A DNA stretch of 64,000 nt, taken from assembly GCA_941918925.1 (NCBI GenBank), contig OW799234.1, forward strand, positions 74,358,543-74,422,542. The letters are read 5' to 3'. Origin of the DNA: Phyto melanocephala. Lineage: Eukaryota > Arthropoda > Insecta > Diptera > Rhinophoridae. The notes under the pieces are model-generated. The model saw nothing but the letters and a program-made list of their open reading frames with translations. It was not told the origin of the DNA and did not search any database. Shown here in pieces: positions 14,201 through 23,121 of the stretch; position 1 is the stretch's first letter; each line of letters starts with the position of its first letter. The position numbers and the translations under genes are program-made.

Positions 14201-17200
14201 CTTTAAATTATTCCCTTATTTTTATATATTCCGCTTACCGGTACTTTCTTTTCTGGCATAGGCCTTATTTCCTGTTCTCGTTGTGTTTTCTGATGATCCT
14301 GAGGTGATGTTATAGTTATATTCGAATTACTTTCGGATTCCTGTTCTAGACTGGCTGCCTTAATGGTAGCATCCAATCTTTGTGCTACAGGAGCTGCCAA
14401 TTCAAATGGTTTGGCGGGAAAGTCAAATTCAGAATCTCGGTTAAAACTAGGCGAGGAGAGATCCGAACGACTGGATGAAGCTGATGACATGGGTGACTCG
14501 GGACGATCATCTTCATCCTCCTTGGAAGACATTTGTTCCACCATACCCACAGGATATTGCAGTTTACTGGGAGGATGATACACCAGAGCTGGATCTAAAT
14601 TAGAAGACAATGTCTGAGGAACATTATGTGGGCGATTGTGGGAGCCAAACACATCATGCAAACTAGGCGAAAGATCAGATGAAACCATTTCGGAAACAAA
14701 GTCACTAAGCGAGGAATACGAAGAACTAGAGCTGTCGCCTCCCTCTGAATCTGAACCACTTTCATCAGTTGCTGCCGATTCGAGTTGTTTAAGCGAACGT
14801 AAAGCACCATTTAAAGAACTGCCATCGTCCCAAACCGAAAATCTTATTGGTGTTAGACTCTGAGCAAACCATTTTGGTTTATCGCCAACTTGCAAAGGAT
14901 CCATTACACCGGTTTGTACTCGTAGAAAGGCTACATTTGTGGGCGTTAAAGACCATTCCGCTAAAAATTCTACAGCCTGTGTTTTAGCAAACTGATTGAG
15001 GAACGATGAGGCGCGAGGTCGTGAGCGTAAAAAGCTATTAATTTGAAAGGCCACCACAGGTCGAGGATACAAGCGCAAGGTGCGTGTATGTTCAGCAAAG
15101 TTGGCCAACGTATTTTGTGAGTTAAAAAAACGTACCTAGAAATGTTTAAAAATATTTAAATATATATGCCTTCTTCCTAAAAAAAATCTAAAAATTACCA
15201 TGGCTACTCGGGTGGCCACATCTACAGAATCCACATCGGTACCAAATATAAAAGGATTTAAGGCAGGTGAATTCAAGGGACTAGGCTGTCGCGACAAGCC
15301 ACCCTGAGTAGACACTGAATTCCGTTGACTCGTATAAGCTGACTGCGAGGGCGATTGTAAGGGTAGACGGACTTGAGACACACTGAAATCAAAGTAAAAT
15401 AATTAAATTTTTATTTTATCGCACTTTGTACTAAACTTACCCCAAAAGCATTGGCTCTGTTAAGCTGTCTCTCACCGATGGCATTAGTTGTTGTGTCGAT
15501 ATTACTTGATTTGATGCCGTCATTGAACTTAAAGCCTAATTTATTAGAAAAAAAAACAATTTACAAAATTATATTCATTTTTGTATTGTTTATGGTTGCA
15601 AGTGATTCTTCTTGTATTAAAAGTTCTGTTTGGTGTTTTGTAACCAAATTTTTGCTTTTTCTTTTACGAGTATGAATAATGTTACAACATAAAAGGACTT
15701 AATAAATGTACAAAATGTAATGATAACAGTCGTCATGTATGATCCATGTTATTGTTAGTTATGATTTACGTTTATTTATACGACTTATTCAAGAAAAAGT
15801 TTAGTGGTTTTGATATCTTTGATGACTGTTATTAGTACAATTGTGGAGCACGATAACAACGTAAATTGTTGGAAAGCTTTTAAAAATTAAATCAGAAAAG
15901 CTTTATAAATTAAAGCAAACAGAAAAGAAACATGCAAAAAGTAATATAAAGCAGATATAATTTTATAATTTATTAATATTTAATTGTGTTTTCCGTCAAT
16001 TTTTATACCCTTCACACAGTGAAAAAGGGGGAAAAAAGGGTTGTCATTCCGTGTGAAATTTCTAAAATTTTCATTTCCGACCCCATAAAGTATATATTTT
16101 CTGAAAGCTTATGAATAGGTGAGTTGATTAAGCTCTGTCAGTTTGTCCGTGTGTATGTTGAAATCAACTTTTTGCAGTTCCCCGACATCACTTGGACACG
16201 AGTGTAGTATTTAAATATAAGAAATTTTCGGGAGTCGATCGGTATTGAAAATCAGAAACATCGGTATATAAACAACTGAGATATGAGCAAAAAAGCACGA
16301 CCACCTCGATTTTTTTTCACAAAAAACAACATTACAACAACAACATACATACATACAAACGTGTATACTGGTTAGAGTAAACGTGGCATCGAACCCCAGC
16401 TGAGCCAAAAAATTTTTATTATTTTTTTTTTAATATATTGTTTATATTTTTTTATATTTTTTTTTAAATATTTTTTTTTTAAATTTTTTTTGTTTTATAT
16501 TTGTTATTTATGTTTTAATTATTTTTTTTTTAAATTTTTTTTTAATTTTTTTAAGCTCGCAAAATATCATCAAACTTTTACAAATAAAGTATTTTGGTTA
16601 TTCCAGCAGAACTATTTAAAGAAAGTTAATAAAAAATTTAATTTACTTTAAAGTAATGCAACCATTTGTTACAAGTATTATTTAAAAAAATATGTAATTA
16701 GCCATTTCGTTTTGGACACCATTTTAAATTTAGAATTTTTTCAGGATCTAATGTGTTCTGTTAGCCACACCCACATAAAATCTGCCTTTTTGTTTTAGAT
16801 TACATTCTGGACTTGAAATTATTTTTAAACAATTTAATCTGTCAATGGCATAAAAACTTTATTTTCGTTTAAAGGGAAAATACTGAGGCAGTGGTCTTTT
16901 ACTTTTACATTCTGTTTTAAAAATTTGCAGTTTTTCTCTAAAGTTATTATAAAGTATATATTTTTGGAAAGCTTATGACTAGGACAATCCGTTTGTTCGT
17001 TTGTGATTTAAATCAACTTTTAGAAGCCTTCACATTCTGCACAGATCTATAGGTAATATTAATATTTTGGAAATATCAAGAAAAAAATGTTATTGAAAGC
17101 CAGCACAATCGCCTCACAACTGCTTGGCAAATAAACACGACTGACTCTGTTTTTTATCTTATTTTTATCGCAAAAACCAGCATTTTTTAGCCCTATGTTA

Positions 17201-20200
17201 ACTTATAGATACGTTTGCTACTAGATACCCTATTTAACCTCCTCAATATTGGTTTCAAATGAATAGGTTTAATAAAAAAGATTGAATTATGAAAAAATAG
17301 AAATTAAAATTCTAGATGTCGTGATAAATATAATGGCAGATGTTTGGGTCAAATATAGTCATTACGATTTTGTCCCCTGCAATTTCCACAAAATTGGTAT
17401 CAAATAAGAAAACTTGACTAGCAGAATGAAAAGATCAGCGATGAAAAAATTTTAAATCCAAGATGGCGTTTGAAACAAAATGGTGATGTAGTGTATGTGC
17501 ACTTATGCACATCACTGTAATAATATGTGTATGCCTGTACACTTATGTATGAGCAACACTATATGTAACATAAAACCCAAAAGTTTAAATTGTTAAATAA
17601 AATTAAATAAAAGAAATTTATGCTTAGTCAGCGGCAATTGTAAGTTCAATGATTCCCCATTACTGTCGCAACAGTAATATTTGTTAATGTTTAAAATTGC
17701 AATGTCAATGTTTAAGAATTGAAATTCAATAAATAATTTTATCGTGAGAATTTTGTTTATGTAAAGCAATTTTTTGTAGCTAGAATATAATTTGGATATT
17801 CAGCAATATTGTATTGAATTTTTTTGATTTTATAAAAATGCTGACTTTTACGATATTTTACTATATAAGTCGCTACTTTTGTTCAATAAAACAAGAATTA
17901 ATCTAAGAGCAAAACTAAAAACTTGTTTTTATATTGGTTTGGATAATTTCTTTTTTTAGCTTAATCAGTATGGATATCAAACGAAAACGCTTGATTAGTA
18001 GAATACACTTAATGATGTAAAAATCCAAAATCAAAGATGGCGTCGGAAATAATGAAGTGAAATGGCATATAACGTGAACTGTTTCAAAATACTTGAAACG
18101 TTATTGATTATAATAATTTATTTATTTAATTAAGAAAAGGACTTTTGAAGTAAAAAAAAAATTTAGTAAAATTATAAATAATTTTTTGCCTTTTGTTCAC
18201 TGTTTACTTTATTATTAATTTGATTTTAGATATGGCTTCGTGACGTAGAGTTCACTAACATTAATTCAAATTTGTCTTTTGCCAAAAACAAACGGCTTTA
18301 TACGTGTTTTTTTTTTTTAAATGTGTAATTGTGTACGTGAGGGAATACAAGTCATAAATATTGAGCCTGTTCTAACTCTAGCAACTTCCCTGTCCCCATA
18401 CAACGCACTTTGTGAATGCTCCACGTCCACTGGTTTTTTGTATTGATTTACTAAATAACATGCATATCTATATATATAAAAGTGAAACTCTGTGTGTGTG
18501 TGTGTGTTAGCTATAGACTCCGAAACTGTAAAACCGATCGGACTCAAACTTTGGCAAGTTGTTGTACACATACCAGGGAGTGTTTATGGGTGGAAAAAAG
18601 TGGGCGGGGCCACGCCCATAAAAATTAGTTATCAGTTTTAGCTACTTGCACTTGACCGATTTTTCTGAAACTTTGCACACATATGGAGCTGTCATGACTA
18701 AATAATTTTGTGATAAGAAAAGTGGGCGGGGCCACGCCCCTAGAAAAGTTTTAATTTTGAGGTACTTGCACTAGACCGATTTTTCTGAAACTTTGCACAC
18801 ATACTAAGCTGTCATAACCATATAATTTTGTGATTAGAAAAGTTGGCAGGGCCACGCCCATAAAAAAGGTTATAATTTTGAGGTACTTGCACCAGACCGA
18901 TATTTTTGAAACTTTGCACACATAGCGAGCTGCCATGACTTAATAATTTCGTGATTAGAAAAGTGGGCAGTGCCACGCCCATAAAAAATAGGTATTATTT
19001 TGAGGTACTTGCGCTGGACCGATTCTTCTGAAACTTTGCACACATATTGAGCTGTTATGACTTTACAATTTCATGATTAGAAAAGTGAGCAATGCCACGC
19101 CCATAAAAAAAATTATAATATTTAGGTTTTTGCACTTGATATTCAATTAAAATTCAGAATGCATATCGATTCATTAAGGGGCGTAGCAACGCGCGCCGGG
19201 TTTGTCTAGTATACCATAAAATATAATTTTGGTAAAAGATTAGATATATATTCCTATTATTTTGGCTACTTTATTTTGTGACCCATATACGACCCATGGA
19301 CGTAGCAATAAAAATTTTATCTTACCACGTTCAATGAGTCACATATGAACATCAATCATAGCGAAATAATTTGCATGACATGTGAGTTTTGGCGCGCTAA
19401 TAATTAATTGACAGCTGATAATTGTCAAATACATATATTGGTGTGCGTATTAGTTGTATATAGAAATGAGTCACATATGACTCATGAACTTATTCCAATA
19501 CCCTCTCGTGAGTCATATATGACTCATTGGACAGAGAAGTTGCTAGAATGGTACTAAACGAAAAGCGCGTATTGAGATTTTTAACGTAGACGCGTTTTTA
19601 ACGTTTTCTGGTACGCCATCGATATACCAAATAATCAATATTATAATTATTTTAATTTATCAAAACTAAGTTGGTATATTTAGAGGAAGTCCTTAGTGTC
19701 GTATTATCGTAATGTTGAAATTTCCCAAAAATATTAATTCTAAAATATTTATTCTAAAATCTTTAAAAATTATGACATTATGAACTTCTTGTCAATTCAC
19801 TAAATAACTTAAACATTTTACAATAATTACAAAAATATTTATAAGAAACAAAAAAGCATGCAAATAAAAATTATTAAATTCATAAAAAGCAGGGTTTAGC
19901 GGAAAAAAAATCTAGAAAGAAAATTAAATAAAATATTTACACCAAGTCCAGCTTCATCCATAAGTTGCATGGCCTGTGTTAAAAATGTTTTATAAGATGA
20001 ACGAATGTTTGTAATCGATTAATGATGGCAATGTTTTGAAGTTGTCGATTGAAGAAGAAAGAAAGTGCATGTTGTTTTACAAATAAATAAAAATAAAAAA
20101 AAACAAACAAAGAAAAGAGTTGACAATAAAAATTATAATTTAAATATGAAATACATAAAATATAGTGGTTTAGTTAAAAGCTGTATAAAATTTTGAATTA

Positions 20201-23121
20201 AATCTGTAAGTGAATTTTGAAATATTTCCAAAACAATAAACATGAAAATTTAACGTTCAGTTTAAATAATTTAGAGGGCAAGAAAATATTAGAGATGTTA
20301 CATCGAAAGCTTAATTCATAGTTTTTTTTTTTGACACAAAAGATGGTATTAGAGACTGCATTCATGTTGAGAATTAGTATTAATTGTTTTAATTTTGATT
20401 TGATTAAAAAAAAAGACAAATTCATGATTTGGAACACAACTGTTAGCCAATGTTTATGTATGTTAACACAAAAAAAGTATATGAAGCGGTTACTCCATAT
20501 TTTAGTTTACCTGTTTTAAATGATTTTTTAGAACTGTGCCCTCTGGTTCAGGTAGTGGAGGTATTTCGTCATAGCCTCCACTTGGTGGTGTTAATTTTGT
20601 GGAATCTAAATCCACTACCCAAATATCATCAGGTAGTCTGTAATTTAATTTTTAAATTAGCTAATAAATTTCATTCGATTTTGCATTAAAGTCAATGACA
20701 ACTTACCGGAAATTCTTTTTATACATTAGAAACGTGGCCGGTACACCAATAACAAATGGAGTGGGAGCCAATAACAATTGTTCGGCACAACTCAAGCATG
20801 TCGGCAGTAGCGGTATTACCGGAAACATATATTCCAACGGATATAACATGGTAACGAACGCCATTACCGACATGGAGAGTGCATTATAGTCACGAGATTG
20901 AAACAACACCTTGTTCTCCAACATGATCAAAGTCCAAACCTTTAAACAAATCTCCACGCCCAACAGTTCCAAAGGCAAATGTAAGGGAAAATCAACTAAA
21001 GAAAATCTTGTGTGATCGGGCAAAGCAAATAGCAAAGGTTCATGGACTGTAGGAGAAAGTACCTCCACCTGAAAATATTTGAGTTATTATTAACGAAATG
21101 CTTGCCTTTTATAAGATTCCTCCCGCTTACCTCAACTCTTGTTGAGCCTGGCACTGGTACCGGTGTTGATAACAATCTTAGTATCCACGTTTCAATTTCC
21201 TTTACATCGTGCAATACAATGGAGGAAGTTGCTTCAGTAGCATGACCCGTTAGTACAGTCCAAACATTATCACGGTTAGTTTTTTGCGATGCCCCAACTC
21301 TCTTGGGTGAAGAGGACTCATTACAGGCATCTATTAACTTTTTCAATATAAATAAACATTCACGAAATGTGGTAAAGAAAGGATGATGCGATATGATACA
21401 CAATGAAGTTAATGATTGATTTTTTAATTTTGTGCGCTTCCTTGAAGCTCTCGGCGAGGGTGAATGACTGCCACCCGATTCGGAGTCGGCTGATGGTGCC
21501 ATTAAACCTAATTTAGGCACCTGTTGCATATTGTGACCAAGGTGCGTCATATGATGTTGCGTATCGGAGTCACGTCGAGAGGTCATTTCACGATCCGAAT
21601 CACTAGGTGCGACGTTACTTCTGTAGTCGCTAGAAGAAGTTAGAAGGCCGTAACTATTAAGAGAATTATAGCAATTGTACTTTAAAGGCGTTTCAGCGTT
21701 AAACAAAAAATTAAAATTACTACAAAATAAAAAAAACCAACTAAATATAAAAAAAAATTGCAACTACATACGAAGCTAAAAGCATTTCAGTTAACCTTAA
21801 TCTCTACTTGCCTACTAAATGCTGAATCTGAACTTCTCTCCATACTTTTGCGCCACGATTCACGCCGGAAGGCTGAACTTCGGCGCCCTCGCGTGCTTTG
21901 TGCTGTTGCTGTTGTACTATGCGTTTTCTCCACACTCGGCGTATGTTTCTCTACGGGCCTATAGAAATTTACACATATGCCATATCGTGTCTTGCCCGAA
22001 TCTTTATCCGTTAGAGCAAACACAAATGATGTCATATCTCTAATGGCTGAAGCGGTTCGTCTAGGACCAACACTAATGCAACCTTCCGGCTGACAAAAAT
22101 ACACCATATCCAGTGGTAAGGGAAAGTCGTTATGATCCGAAGGAGGATAACGTCGTAAAAGTTCGGGTATCTGTAAAAAGAAGTATTTTTTAGTTGAGTA
22201 CAAAATATTGAGTCTACAAATAGAAAATATTTTTGAGAGCTTTCTACGGGAAATAATTATGGGGTGATAAGCTTAGCTTAAAAATATTTTCAAAAGAGAT
22301 ACTGTAGTGAAGGTTATCTAAACTTTCACCATATAATGTTCTAAAGTACCGAAATTAACTATAATTCCTCAGTGTACCATTTTAACAAGACACAACGTAG
22401 TTGAATTGAGAAACATGGCATCCCCGGCACTATGACTAAGCGCTCCCTCGGTTCATTATCTTCTGACCTTTAAAGTAGCCTTTGGAAGCAGTACATATCT
22501 TCTTCCATCAGCCCACTGTTTTGCTCCTTCATACATAGCTCTTTACTCAGAAATCCAAATAGGTAATACAGTGTTATGGACTTACTATTTGAGTTTCGTT
22601 AAGAAGAAAATAAAATATTTCTTATAAATCTCCTAGATTGAGTTTGCATTAAAAATTCTTTTTTTATGTAATACTGGTCCTTGCCCACTTAAGTATTCCC
22701 AAAATCTATTGCTTTTAGATTTGAAATTATGTTGCGATAAAAAACTGTCCTAAATTTCCTGCTAGGCATTTGTATAACCCAAATGTTATCTATTCAATTT
22801 CTGCCAGCATATTGTTGACGTAATGACATTCTAATCGATCATACTTTCATCCCCTATCGGGCATTGAACTTATTTACGTTTTCGTAGGATTTTTTCAGTA
22901 ATTTAGATTTTACAAAGTATTCTGCCAATTGAACAAAAAACAGCAGTAGCAGCCCACAGTACCATGGTAGAATATGTGTATGTGCTTGCAATACTTACTT
23001 GTACAGGTGGAGTCTTATTTCCTGGTAATCCCTTGTGAACAGGTGGTGTTGTTCGAGCACCCACAATTGCCAAATAGTCCACTAAACGTGGACACAATGA
23101 AAGTTTCTGTTGTTCTGCCAT
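2004..23121 (-). CDS. Rab3-GEF: Rab3-GEF / MADD gene, 17 coding exons, 3' end outside window
   Basis: This is a DENN-domain guanine nucleotide exchange factor of the Rab3-GEF/MADD family (AEX-3 in worms). In the family it activates Rab3/Rab27 on synaptic and secretory vesicles. Seventeen exons join in frame to about 1521 codons: uDENN (about residues 10-150), a linker, cDENN and dDENN (about 205-600), then an acidic serine-rich stretch and conserved blocks near 1150-1280 and 1480-1521. Diagnostic peptides are [66 protein letters not shown] and [12 protein letters not shown]. The order and spacing match the family. The C-terminal exons were not found in bases 1-2003, so the gene continues beyond the left edge. 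No transcription start or 5' UTR exon could be located. Introns carry many transposon remnants. Confidence 0.95.
2559..2675 (-). CDS. Rab3-GEF: Rab3-GEF coding exon 16
   Basis: It encodes residues 1397-1435: [39 protein letters not shown]. The acceptor is AATACGTAG and the donor GTAAGT, phase 0 at both ends, 117 nt. The preceding intron is about 4.6 kb and holds the piggyBac remnant and one dispersed repeat. Confidence 0.85.
3172..3856 (-). mobile_element. piggyBac-like deletion derivative (685 bp), TTAA duplication
   Basis: TTAA flanks both ends (3168-3171 and 3857-3860). The termini are inverted: CCCTTTTGACCCGACATT on the left, and CCCTTTCGACCCTACTT read inward from the right. On the minus strand an ORF starts [16 protein letters not shown] and becomes acidic (SDNEDSPDE after a frameshift), like a piggyBac transposase N-terminus. 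The catalytic domain is absent, so it is non-autonomous. It sits in a Rab3-GEF intron. Confidence 0.78.
4861..5874 (+). repeat. Dispersed repeat family with terminal hairpin, copy A
   Basis: It begins GTGCTATATCGACCGTACCG and ends with the hairpin TATACCCTT / AAGGGTATA (5845-5874). It shares the block ACGGAATGACAAACCTATAT with copies B to F. It contains the family segment GACGCCATATTGGAC. It has no coding capacity. Confidence 0.7.
5891..5936 (-). mobile_element. 5'-truncated SINE tail
   Basis: This 46-bp stretch nearly matches the tail of the SINE at 57326-57534 (GCAGCTGTTGTGCAGCTCAC, then TTAGGTTAGG). Only the 3' end is present, the usual form of a truncated retroposon. Confidence 0.65.
5937..7303. 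other. AT-rich intronic sequence
   Basis: This intron segment is made of A/T runs and short degenerate repeats. No gene, RNA or complete element was recognised in it. Confidence 0.5.
7304..7786 (-). CDS. Rab3-GEF: Rab3-GEF coding exon 15
   Basis: It encodes residues 1236-1396: [40 protein letters not shown] and then a serine-rich tail ending [11 protein letters not shown]. The block GLGGxASxFxxxEIAxTHYxSKE is conserved in MADD. The acceptor is ATGGTGTAG and the donor GTAAGT, phase 0. A forward ORF at 7434-7649 is an antisense shadow. Confidence 0.93.
7855..8237 (-). CDS. Rab3-GEF: Rab3-GEF coding exon 14
   Basis: It encodes residues 1108-1235. A Gln-rich start is followed by [33 protein letters not shown] and [16 protein letters not shown]. 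This matches the family block around ENQQFLKEVV and GQGVGWLNMKKVRRLLE in human MADD. The acceptor is CACATTTAG and the donor GTACGA, phase 0. Confidence 0.93.
8303..8654 (-). CDS. Rab3-GEF: Rab3-GEF coding exon 13
   Basis: It encodes residues 991-1108: [40 protein letters not shown] and [14 protein letters not shown]. The lysine/alanine-rich first half looks helical. The acceptor is TTTTACAG and the donor GTAAAT, ending in phase 1 inside a lysine codon shared with exon 14. Confidence 0.9.
8861..9950 (+). repeat. Dispersed repeat family with terminal hairpin, copy B
   Basis: It begins AGCGCTATAATCGGCCATGC and ends in the hairpin TATACCCTT / AAGGGTATA (9921-9950). It is collinear with copy A, including the segments GACGCCAT and CGGAATGACAGAATTA. 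It lies in the intron between Rab3-GEF exons 12 and 13. Confidence 0.72.
10677..10715 (-). CDS. Rab3-GEF: Rab3-GEF micro-exon 12 (39 nt)
   Basis: It encodes [13 protein letters not shown], an acidic 13-residue cassette. The flanks are TATTTAAG and GTTAAC, phase 0 at both ends. It sits alone between introns of about 2.9 kb and 2.0 kb. Optional use is likely but not shown. Confidence 0.7.
11026..11180 (+). mobile_element. Degraded copy of a CAGGGTACACTT hAT-like MITE
   Basis: It starts CAGGGTACACTTAGACAGCT and shares GCCAACCCAGCTGAC and AAATTGTCAAACTCCATA with the intact copies at 33778 and 56630. The right end is eroded and no target duplication is visible. Confidence 0.55.
11879..12959. mobile_element. 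hAT-like non-autonomous element (1081 bp), 8-bp TSD
   Basis: The ends are perfect inverted repeats, TAGGGTGATC and GATCACCCTA, flanked by direct ATATATAC repeats (11871-11878 and 12960-12967). The 8-bp duplication and the TAGGG terminus fit the hAT superfamily. Both subterminal regions carry many AACCGGTTTTT motifs in opposite orientation, as in hAT transposase-binding arrays. There is no transposase; the ORF at 11883-12125 is just the left repeat zone. Confidence 0.82.
12968..13604. other. AT-rich intronic sequence
   Basis: Nothing recognisable was seen between the hAT-like element and exon 11. Confidence 0.5.
13605..13655 (-). CDS. Rab3-GEF: Rab3-GEF small exon 11 (51 nt)
   Basis: It encodes [17 protein letters not shown], flanked by ACTTTAG and GTTTGT. 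It is phase 0 at both ends, so it could be skipped without a frame change. The donor GTTTGT is weaker than its neighbours, which fits a regulated exon. That last point is inference. Confidence 0.75.
13914..14114 (-). CDS. Rab3-GEF: Rab3-GEF coding exon 10
   Basis: It encodes residues 894-960, starting [20 protein letters not shown] and passing through [20 protein letters not shown] to GILAHMDK. The acceptor is TTTTTAG and the donor GTGAGT, phase 0 at both ends. The exon is 201 nt, a multiple of three. Confidence 0.87.
14239..15135 (-). CDS. Rab3-GEF: Rab3-GEF coding exon 9 (dDENN end, acidic Ser-rich linker)
   Basis: It encodes residues 595-893 and is the largest exon, 897 nt. It opens with [20 protein letters not shown], continues with [11 protein letters not shown] and GDKPKWFAQ, then [20 protein letters not shown] and [15 protein letters not shown]. 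The family has the same order (human [15 protein letters not shown]). The last part is low-complexity and serine/proline-rich. The acceptor is TTTCTAG and the donor GTAAGC, phase 0. Forward-strand ORFs here are antisense shadows. Confidence 0.95.
15199..15382 (-). CDS. Rab3-GEF: Rab3-GEF coding exon 8 (dDENN start)
   Basis: It encodes residues 533-594. A serine/glutamine-rich stretch is followed by [20 protein letters not shown], a hallmark of the family (human [20 protein letters not shown]). The acceptor is GATTTCAG and the donor GTAATT after an ATG codon, phase 0. Confidence 0.93.
15441..15535 (-). CDS. Rab3-GEF: Rab3-GEF coding exon 7
   Basis: It encodes about residues 502-533: [20 protein letters not shown] followed by [11 protein letters not shown]. 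This leads into the dDENN region. The acceptor is AAATTAG and the donor GTAAGT. The exon is 95 nt, ends in phase 2 and has no usable start codon. Confidence 0.88.
16004..18090 (-). repeat. Dispersed repeat family with terminal hairpin, copy C (reverse, long, eroded)
   Basis: The family's 3' end appears here on the reverse strand (TATACCCTTCACACAGTG at 16004). GTCATTCCGTGTG and CGACCCCATAAAGTATAT follow. Long A/T runs at 16400-16560 resemble copy D. The matches AAGATGGCGTTTG (17461) and AAGATGGCGTCGG (18036) suggest it reaches about 18090, but its 5' end was not found. Confidence 0.55.
18467..19209 (+). mobile_element. Helitron-like non-autonomous element (743 bp)
   Basis: It begins TCTATATATATAAAA and ends CTAG, inserted between A (18466) and T (19210). 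That is the Helitron pattern: 5' TC, 3' CTRR, no target duplication. A GGCG/CGCC hairpin precedes the CTAG by about ten bases. The interior is a tandem array. Confidence 0.8.
18590..19130 (+). repeat. Five tandem units of about 121 bp inside the Helitron-like element
   Basis: The landmark CCACGCCC recurs at 18610, 18732, 18852, 18973 and 19095. Each unit carries GTGGGCGGGGCCACGCCC or a variant, then GACCGATTTTTCTGAAACTT and TGCACACATA. The units are diverged, so the array is not recent. Confidence 0.85.
19210..19940. other. Intronic sequence with AGTCATATATGACTC-type palindromes
   Basis: Several copies of GAGTCACATATGACTCAT and GAGTCATATATGACTCATTG lie at about 19337-19525. Each is a small palindrome. 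No gene or complete element was recognised. Confidence 0.45.
19941..19973 (-). CDS. Rab3-GEF: Rab3-GEF micro-exon 6 (33 nt)
   Basis: This 33-nt exon encodes [11 protein letters not shown]. It is flanked by TTAACACAG and GTAAAT and is in phase 0 at both ends. It bridges LKNHLKQ of exon 5 and [10 protein letters not shown] of exon 7. It lies alone between two multi-kilobase introns. Its length is a multiple of three, so skipping would keep frame. Confidence 0.78.
20511..20637 (-). CDS. Rab3-GEF: Rab3-GEF coding exon 5
   Basis: It encodes residues 448-490: [20 protein letters not shown], then [12 protein letters not shown] and LKNHLKQ. This matches the family segment after cDENN (human MPDDVWLVDLDSN, LPEPES, LKKHLKQ). 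The exon is 127 nt with no ATG. The acceptor is AATTACAG and the donor GTAAAC. Confidence 0.92.
20707..21068 (-). CDS. Rab3-GEF: Rab3-GEF coding exon 4 (cDENN core)
   Basis: It encodes residues 328-448, the most conserved part of the [51 protein letters not shown] and [14 protein letters not shown]. This is the catalytic centre of DENN proteins, which contacts the Rab switch regions. The acceptor is ATTTTCAG and the donor GTAAGT, ending in phase 2. Confidence 0.95.
21131..21629 (-). CDS. Rab3-GEF: Rab3-GEF coding exon 3 (linker and cDENN start)
   Basis: It encodes residues 161-327. A serine- and charge-rich linker leads into the start of c[23 protein letters not shown], then LIDACNES and [20 protein letters not shown]. 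The acceptor is CTTCTAG and the donor GTAAGC after a GAG codon, phase 0. The 499 nt comprise one base completing the split serine codon plus 166 codons. Confidence 0.93.
21810..21811 (-). other. Non-canonical GC splice donor of intron 2
   Basis: The exon 2 sequence AGTAG is followed by GCAAGT, and the intron ends in TTCTAG at 21630. With this donor the join reads DSAFS-S-DYRSN in frame, as expected for the fly protein. A nearby GTTAAC donor would leave the downstream frame wrong. GC-AG introns are a known minor class spliced by the major spliceosome. Confidence 0.75.
21812..22170 (-). CDS. Rab3-GEF: Rab3-GEF coding exon 2 (uDENN)
   Basis: It encodes residues 42-161. It holds [34 protein letters not shown] and [19 protein letters not shown], which are the uDENN core. 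A basic serine-rich linker follows. The acceptor is TTTTACAG before ATACCCGAA. The exon is 359 nt and ends in phase 2. The only donor that keeps frame with exon 3 is GCAAGT, a GC donor. Confidence 0.92.
22171..22998. other. Intron 1 with a coding-like remnant
   Basis: On the minus strand, about 22535-22370 reads [20 protein letters not shown], then two stops, then [13 protein letters not shown]. This looks like an old coding fragment, probably from a transposon, but the family was not identified. Confidence 0.35.
22999..23121 (-). CDS. Rab3-GEF: Rab3-GEF coding exon 1 (start codon)
   Basis: It encodes residues 1-41, beginning [20 protein letters not shown], the conserved N-terminus of the family (human MADD has a similar CPRLLDYLVIVGAR). 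The start is the only ATG ahead of the conserved block. An AT-rich leader with in-frame stops lies upstream. The exon ends after a CAA codon at a GTAAGT donor, phase 0. Confidence 0.93.

Noticed and set aside
14363..14863. Forward-strand ORFs opposite Rab3-GEF exon 9
   Set aside because: They are antisense shadows of a conserved exon and encode nothing recognisable.
16400..16560. T-rich block as a functional regulatory tract
   Set aside because: The same A/T block recurs in another copy of the repeat family (36820-37035), so it belongs to the repeat.
20695..21245. Forward-strand ORFs opposite exons 3 and 4
   Set aside because: The reverse strand carries the conserved DENN core, so these frames are chance openings.
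21790..21811. GTTAAC as the donor of exon 2
   Set aside because: It would add six residues and leave exon 3 out of frame; the GC donor keeps both frame and conserved sequence.
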